Shown here in pieces: positions 27,901 to 32,547 of a stretch of DNA of 32,547 nucleotides. The stretch's first letter is position 1; the number at the start of each line of letters is the position of its first letter. The DNA comes from an uncultured Brevinema sp. (lineage in GTDB: Bacteria; Spirochaetota; Brevinematia; Brevinematales; Brevinemataceae). A model generated the notes under the pieces. It was not told the origin of the DNA and ran no database searches. It was given only the letters and a program-made list of their open reading frames with translations. Location of the stretch: positions 1-32,547 of the forward strand of contig CAMQSH010000003.1 of the NCBI GenBank assembly GCA_947036575.1, written 5' to 3'. A program made the translations under genes and the position numbers.

Positions 27901-29462
27901 ACACACCTGAATCTCTGTTAATGCCTTCAGTAACAACAGATACACATTTAATCAAAACTGTAGAGTATCCTGTTGCAGAGCAGATAGTTACACAAAATTC
28001 TCCTAAAGAAGCGATTTTTCCAAATATAGAAGATCTTGAGCCCAATACAGATGTGATTTCTAGAGCTGAAGAAGATGAAGAAGTTGAAACTACCATGAAA
28101 ATGATAGAGGACACCTACGAAAGTTTTAATATCAATATGCAAGTTGTTGATTATAATAGAGGACCTACAATTACTCGTTTTGAGCTTGAACCACCATCAG
28201 GATTAAAATTACGTACTATTTTGAATTTACAAGATGATTTAGCATTACAAGCGGGAACATCCAATCTTCGTATTATTAGTCCTGTTGAAGGACGTAGTCT
28301 TATTGGGATAGAAGTCCCTAACAAAGTTCGTCGTAATTTCTTATTAAGAGAACAAATAGAGAGTGATCTTTTTGACGAATCCCAAGCAGAATTACCATTG
28401 ATCTTAGGAATAGATGTGGGCGGAAAAGAAATAGTTAGTGATTTAGCGACAACTCCTCATTTATTAATTGCTGGTACAACAGGAAGTGGTAAGAGTGTTT
28501 ATGTTAATGCCTTAATCATGGGATTATTATTCAAACTATCTTCTGAAGATCTTAAATTTATTATGATAGATCCAAAAATGGTAGAATTAGAGCTTTATAA
28601 TGGTATCCCTCATTTATTAGCACCTATTATTACCAAGCCTGAAGAAGCTATGGCTGCTTTAGAATGGGCTGTTCAAGAAATGGATAGAAGATATAAAATA
28701 TTATCAGAGCTAAGTGTTCGTAATATAAAAGAATATAAAAATTTAGGTAAGAATTCTCCTACTGGTGATCAAGGCTACGAAAAATTACCTTATATTGTTG
28801 TGATTGTTGATGAGTTTGCAAATCTTATGCTTAGAGCACCAAAAGATACAGAAAAACATATTTCTCGTTTGGCATCTATGTCAAGAGCGGTGGGGATACA
28901 TTTGGTCTTAGCGACACAAAGACCGTCTGTTGATGTGGTTACGGGAGTTATCAAAGCGAACTTCCCAAGTAGAATAGCTTTCAGAGTAAGTTCAAAAATT
29001 GATTCCAGAACAATCATCGATAGAAATGGTGCCGAAACACTTTTAGGTAGAGGCGATATGCTCTTTATGTCTCCTAATTATATGGATCCTGTACGTATTC
29101 AATCTCCTTATGCTTCGAGTGAAGATGTCGCTAGAGCGGTAAATACAATCAAAAAAAATGGGCCACCTGACTATGCAATTGATTTTTCTGAAGTCTTAGC
29201 AAAACAAGAAGAAAACAACTCTGATGGCTCTCGTACTGATGCGATGAGTGATCCTTTATTTGAAGAAGTACTTCGCTATGCCGTAGATAATGGGGAGATT
29301 TCGGCTTCAGGTATTCAACGTCGTTTTAGGGTTGGGTACAATAGAGCTTCAAGACTTATAGAATCCATGAAAGATATGAAAATCATCTCTCCTCCACCGA
29401 GTGCGGGAAAAGGCTGGTTGATTAATATCACAAGAGACGAGATACAAAGTTATCTCGACTAA
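24978..29462 (+). CDS. ftsK: DNA translocase FtsK/SpoIIIE with very long acidic linker
   Basis: N-terminal TM segments; Walker A IAGTTGSGKSVYVNALI; VIVDEFANLM; C-terminal gamma wHTH (GEISASGIQRRFRVGYNRASRLIE). Confidence 0.95.
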   Translation: MFKGILKVVISYALMLFSLLLMISLVKFSPNDLAFYTTAINSSYTNILGTLGVQIASPFVFFYGYSSWIWGLFSLLIGMRILVGITPHDLLIRFALAHGIALLSSTLFTLFTSNFSFLTGGVFGALFAHILTSIIPSFIMIPIILALLIILLAQMWSLPFEQLAKKFNSLNKAPQVVVEQYSEYRDELPQYNSDYSELSIPINDNIEEISQQYHATHDENMHYGAVDTLIEESHPSDFRHRSQLPSFLQEIDEGEPSEQQQPVFICKKPLVTKKETLLRDVEVDLLSPYLRGSSSFYNKIEENNFLKSRSLEALESPTTLEEDVQNITEGLDELDQSFESMLPTSEWIRESGVPLSDFIRNQSGVKRLSFSDGIVSEVTEMSEISETQINADENENIATVDKKTDYDSEEFANTTDDADKLAIHTLIEDSADIVFDAEPSIIPQHISNFPPVSGLLSDTPIILNELDDKGQEISNFSLEHFENPTYSKIDNDIIGISDSEKILLSGIERTMKKQQESTDSLKDKLHKKQQELAEIYYKTLEQEENASFVDEELGPVISDFVLQDFEKEILALKKESNTLDTVSQNISDTSFLMTHKSSLDSEPVFDPLAQDPINTLVLPEKSIDSEHLIQELMIPNVEDIEDIENVDYLESLLEITPKEEKESIDFQTEEDLNIKEEYDIPNLVSLMRLNLGEAEFPDIKELTRKAFSPNNSNWNIDFKDFDKEETVLEFKDIFTQKDKPSNDINKIEKFEELLETEDPFVLLEESQGEIPIPSVDTMHSFSSELEREPAFVISRNDDENTQESNLLKPNTMTPMSIPTFIEDTAFSFSSEDSEREPEFTIRNINDNTVLDNNPPLEIVQKIAEPEEIVAPQTIIPEEIFIQDSSELTDIEFRDQEDNIALEKPIVFEESIIHDMLEEDREPTTEKDSEEMLNVEQEQRDIILSHEEEILFADEDSNEIYEIEQNPVDQDITDLDTPESLLMPSVTTDTHLIKTVEYPVAEQIVTQNSPKEAIFPNIEDLEPNTDVISRAEEDEEVETTMKMIEDTYESFNINMQVVDYNRGPTITRFELEPPSGLKLRTILNLQDDLALQAGTSNLRIISPVEGRSLIGIEVPNKVRRNFLLREQIESDLFDESQAELPLILGIDVGGKEIVSDLATTPHLLIAGTTGSGKSVYVNALIMGLLFKLSSEDLKFIMIDPKMVELELYNGIPHLLAPIITKPEEAMAALEWAVQEMDRRYKILSELSVRNIKEYKNLGKNSPTGDQGYEKLPYIVVIVDEFANLMLRAPKDTEKHISRLASMSRAVGIHLVLATQRPSVDVVTGVIKANFPSRIAFRVSSKIDSRTIIDRNGAETLLGRGDMLFMSPNYMDPVRIQSPYASSEDVARAVNTIKKNGPPDYAIDFSEVLAKQEENNSDGSRTDAMSDPLFEEVLRYAVDNGEISASGIQRRFRVGYNRASRLIESMKDMKIISPPPSAGKGWLINITRDEIQSYLD

Positions 29463-29550
29463 GGGGGGCGTTCGACCCACTCTTATGATCTGTCATTCAA
29501 CTCAGTCATTTAAGATCATACGATCCTTTTCTAAAATTTCTAAAAAATAT

Positions 29551-29600
29551 AAACTCCTTTCTAATTGTAGAATTAAAAATACAATAGAAGGGAGTTTTTG
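29551..29600. terminator. Long-stem terminator-like hairpin downstream of ftsK
   Basis: AAACTCCTTTCTAATTGTA / TACAATAGAAGGGAGTTT, ~18-bp stem with one wobble and one bulge, then TTG. Confidence 0.7.
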
Positions 29601-29713
29601 TTTATACATTTATAAAGTATAAACCTATACAATATAGACTTATACATAAATTCTTCTTGAATGGGCTACGATAATGTGATACACTATATTAATAATACAA
29701 ATAGGAGTATCTT

Positions 29714-29875
29714 ATGAAATTTGCAACAGGTGAAAAATGTAGTCAAGAGGGTAATTATAAAATCAGATGTTATAAAGGCGAAGTTTTTGTCAAAGAAGGA
29801 GAAAATTTTCCTCCTCATCCAGCGTCAGGAAAAGATGCTAACTATACCTTAGTAGACGAGAGTAAAAAGAAATAA
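29714..29875 (+). CDS. Small 53-aa protein MKFATGEKCSQEGNYKIRCYKGEVFVKEGENFPPHPASGKDANYTLVDESKKK (YjzC-like pattern)
   Basis: Manual translation; upstream AGGAG; FxxGExCxxxGxY...GExFPP pattern; terminator follows at 29891; below the ORF-track length cutoff. Confidence 0.65.
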   Translation: MKFATGEKCSQEGNYKIRCYKGEVFVKEGENFPPHPASGKDANYTLVDESKKK

Positions 29876-29890
29876 TTAAGCAATTATTAC

Positions 29891-29927
29891 CAAAAAGCCC
29901 CATTTTTGATTAAGTGGGGGTTTTTTG
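29891..29927. terminator. Rho-independent terminator
   Basis: AAAAAGCCCCAtttttgattaagTGGGGGTTTTTT. Confidence 0.75.
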
Positions 29928-29950
29928 TAGAAAAACTTATATAAATAAAA

Positions 29951-30368
29951 ATATCCCCCCATATTTCATTAAAAAAAGGAAATACAGAGGGATATAAAAT
30001 AGAAATATCTAGACCAAATCTCAAAATAGTAACGTAAAAATAATCATTTAAAATACAAAAGCCCATAGAGCTTGTATAGGTCATATTCCAACGAAACTAA
30101 GTTTTAAATATTTCTATTTTATTACTCGACGACGAAATTATACAAGGCTCTATGAGCTATAATATAAATGTACTCGTCGTCGAGTAAAAAACAAAAATCT
30201 AGTACAAAAGCCATGATATGAGAAACACATGGTCTTTTTATCTTTATCTTATGCAGTCCATGACTATGCCAATAAAAAAAGAATTATCCGTAGATAATCC
30301 AATGCTATTTTAAGCATAAGATAAAAATATATAACAAACTATTTCTAGTTCATTGGAATATGACTATA
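29951..30368. repeat. Cluster of nested/overlapping inverted repeats
   Basis: At least six perfect or near-perfect inverted pairs, including 30122-30135/30174-30187 (14 bp) and 30080-30091/30353-30364 (12 bp). Confidence 0.75.
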
Positions 30369-30396
30369 ATTACTATAAACTATTATTAAATACTTG

Positions 30397-30420
30397 TCAA
30401 GGGTCATACGACCTTTTTAT
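30397..30420. terminator. Terminator-like hairpin
   Basis: AAGGGTCatacGACCTTTTT. Confidence 0.55.
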
Positions 30421-30592
30421 TTATAAAATTTTATAATTTGAAAAATTCTTGAAAGCAATAAAACTATATAAATTGAAAGCCCTAAAGGGTGCTTCGCTAG
30501 GGCGAATGCTCTTTGCATATTGTGTTTTATAAGTATTTATTTTATAATATATATGAAAGGAGTCCTGTTGCGTTCACTTTGTTCGCTTACTG

Positions 30593-30643
30593 GATAAGAA
30601 TCCACATGTCTCTATCGTTCCTGTGGTTCTAAAGGGGGTAAAT
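30593..30643 (+). promoter_or_regulatory. Conserved 5' leader element with CCACA/TGTGG hairpin
   Basis: ATAAGAAtCCACATGTctctatcgTTCCTGTGGTTCTAAAGG, shared with the 7786 gene leader. Confidence 0.6.
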
Positions 30644-31654
30644 ATGAGTATTAATTATATAGATATTTTAGTATCGAATATAGAAAAACGAAAAGAACAA
30701 GATAAAAAATTTGATTGGTGGCTATATCCTTTTTTAACGATAGTACTGATGATTGTGTTACCAACAGTTATGTATATACTAGTACTTGATTTAAATCCAG
30801 CTAATTTTAGTTTCTATGGTCTTAATGCAGAGCATCCTTATCTTGTAATAGCTGTCTTATTACTAATAGCGATAGGACTTATTGGATTTGTTTTTATAAG
30901 TTTTCACTTGATGTATAAAAGAGCAAAAAGAGTAAATTTTTTTATTCAAAGAAAAAAAGAATGGTACGAAACAATCACGGAATTCACTACTAATTCCTGC
31001 AAAAACTCAGATTCTTTAGGGAAATTAGAAGATTTTATTAATGAAGAAGTTAATATGTCTCCTAAAAAAATAAACTATACTTATTTAATCATTATAGCAG
31101 CATTTTCTATTCTGTATTATTTTTTAAAGACCCAAGACTCTTTGTATAGAGTACTTCCTTTACTTGCTATTTTGATTTTAGAATATTTGTTTTTATATCA
31201 AAGAGTTCAAGATCCTATCATAAGTCTTTCTGTAAAAAATATGGGGTTTTTGATGTTGATATCAGTACTTGCTGTTATATTCTTGGGAGATGTGCTAGGA
31301 AATACAATAAACAATGTAGCTTGGATAATGATATTAGCTATTTATAGCATGCCTATTAATTATCTGTGGAATAAATTACAAAAAAGAGAAAGTAGATTTT
31401 GTGAATTGATTAATAATATATGGATAGAAGAAGGCTGGATGACAGAGAAGATAGAATTCTTTGTCGATCCTAGAAAACAGAGATCCATGCGTGAGTGGAT
31501 ATTTCTTTCTGTGATTACTTTGGGAATAGTCGGGATAGTGTGGGATTACAAAATACATACAGATCCTGATAATATGTATCCACGCTTTTATAAAGCAGAA
31601 GATGATATGTTAGAGATAATCAAAAAACAAAGTTCTTTACTTCAAGAGCTATAA
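30644..31654 (+). CDS. Multi-TM membrane protein with DUF4234-like C-terminal segment
   Basis: Start MSINYIDILV at 30644 after AAAGGGGG RBS (the GTG at 30623 lies inside the leader); C-terminal MREWIFLSVITLGIVGIVWDYKIHTDPDNMY. Confidence 0.7.
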   Translation: MSINYIDILVSNIEKRKEQDKKFDWWLYPFLTIVLMIVLPTVMYILVLDLNPANFSFYGLNAEHPYLVIAVLLLIAIGLIGFVFISFHLMYKRAKRVNFFIQRKKEWYETITEFTTNSCKNSDSLGKLEDFINEEVNMSPKKINYTYLIIIAAFSILYYFLKTQDSLYRVLPLLAILILEYLFLYQRVQDPIISLSVKNMGFLMLISVLAVIFLGDVLGNTINNVAWIMILAIYSMPINYLWNKLQKRESRFCELINNIWIEEGWMTEKIEFFVDPRKQRSMREWIFLSVITLGIVGIVWDYKIHTDPDNMYPRFYKAEDDMLEIIKKQSSLLQEL

Positions 31655-31829
31655 GAATAAAAGCAGGCCTCTATAGGCTTGATTTTTATATTTTGGCATA
31701 GTATTTATAATAGGATGTTTTTTATTAGAATTCATATTCTATTGACAAAAAATATAAGATTTTGCTAAGATAAAATGAAGTGACACCTACTGATTGAATA
31801 TTATAAATAAATTTAAGAGGTAAACTTTA

Positions 31830-32080
31830 ATGGCAAAAAAAGAACTACATTAGTTAAAGACTTTAGAGAAATTATAGAGCGTGGTGAGTTTGAAGATCTA
31901 AAATCTGTGTTTGATAAATGTGATATTAATGCAATAGATGGAAAATATGGACCAAACGCTTTTGGATTTACACCATTATCACGAGAGTTCGTATTTTGGT
32001 TAAAAGAATAAGGTAGGGATGTTAACTTAAAAGATTATTATGGATCCTCACCTGTTTTTAGGCAGATAGTTATGTATTAA
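31830..32080 (+). pseudogene. Ankyrin-type protein pseudogene (homopolymer frameshift plus in-frame stops)
   Basis: ATGGCAAAAAAAGAACT frameshift; then TTLVKDFREIIERGEFEDLKSVFDKCDINAIDGKYGPNAFGFTPLSREFVFWLKE*GRDVNLKDYYGSSPVFRQIVMY*. Confidence 0.7.
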
Positions 32081-32176
32081 CTGAATTATATAAACTTATA
32101 GGTGTTACCCTCATTGTAGGAATAGGTAAATTTATTTTGAAAAAAATATTGAAAAAAATATAGAGAGGATTTGATT

Positions 32177-32547
32177 ATGAAATTAAGTTTATTATTACTA
32201 TTGTTATTGGGAAGTATTAATCTTTCTTATGGAGTAGAGTCAGAAGAGTCTTTAGAACAATTACAAATGGCTATTACAGAAGGGAATTTGGATCAAGTAA
32301 AAATACTGTTTGATAGTGGGATCGATTTACAAGTAGTGATTGAGCGTAGAGATATAACATCTTTACATTTTGCTGTTCAAGAAAAACAGTTGGAAGTAGT
32401 AAAATATTTAGTAGATAGAGGTGCTGATGTTAATGCTTTGGCAGATGAAAAAGCAACACCACTTCATTTTGCTGCTAATGATGGAGAGTTAGATATTGTA
32501 AGATATCTTATTGATAATAAAGCAAATGTTAATGCTCAAACTATTCA
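32177..32547 (+). CDS. Exported ankyrin-repeat protein, truncated by window end
   Basis: RBS AGAGGA; signal peptide MKLSLLLLLLLGSINLSYG; ankyrin repeats TSLHFAVQEKQLEVVKYLVDRGADVNA; absent from ORF track because it runs off the edge. Confidence 0.85.
   Translation, partial: MKLSLLLLLLLGSINLSYGVESEESLEQLQMAITEGNLDQVKILFDSGIDLQVVIERRDITSLHFAVQEKQLEVVKYLVDRGADVNALADEKATPLHFAANDGELDIVRYLIDNKANVNAQTI

Noticed and set aside
27881-28142. Two short minus ORFs in ftsK
   Set aside because: Antisense shadows of Glu/Asp-rich codons, giving Ser/Phe-rich translations.
29887-30084. 65-aa minus-strand ORF
   Set aside because: Overlaps a terminator and the inverted-repeat cluster; no RBS or recognisable motif, so treated as noncoding.
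29951-30368. CRISPR array, integron attC or dif site
   Set aside because: Repeats are inverted pairs, not regularly spaced direct repeats; no cas genes, no integrase, and no match to a recognisable attC or dif core.

Overview
AT-rich bacterial chromosomal window. The gene set (ankyrin and TPR proteins, lipoproteins, DUF2225, large FtsK) would fit a spirochaete-like organism, but that is inference only. It contains: (i) a minus-strand alpha-glucoside operon (GntR/UTRA regulator, PTS EIICB, GH4 6-phospho-glucosidase); (ii) a beta-barrel-like exported protein divergent from an orphan CelB-like PTS EIIC, around a promoter with nested palindromes; (iii) ankyrin proteins and a broken alpha/beta hydrolase; (iv) BrnQ and a BI-1/YccA protein; (v) a TPR-DUF4261 protein with a decayed ORF downstream; (vi) a lipoprotein FMN-bind/FAD fumarate-reductase-like flavoprotein; (vii) an exported Thr/Asn-rich DUF1524-type HNH nuclease divergent from dnaN; (viii) a CBS/CorC-C protein, surE, an ATP-grasp/FMN-dehydrogenase fusion, TPR and DUF2225 genes, uppP, and ftsK with an ~860-aa acidic linker; (ix) an unannotated 53-aa ORF; (x) a ~400-bp intergenic region dense in nested inverted repeats; (xi) a DUF4234-like membrane protein, an ankyrin pseudogene and a truncated ankyrin gene. 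No CRISPR array, rRNA, tRNA, transposase or recognisable defence system was seen. The strongest candidates for new biology are the conserved 5' leader elements (7787-7864, 30593-30643), the nested-palindrome region (29951-30368), the ATP-grasp/FMN fusion and the Thr/Asn-rich nuclease. All homology calls come from reading motifs, not searches.
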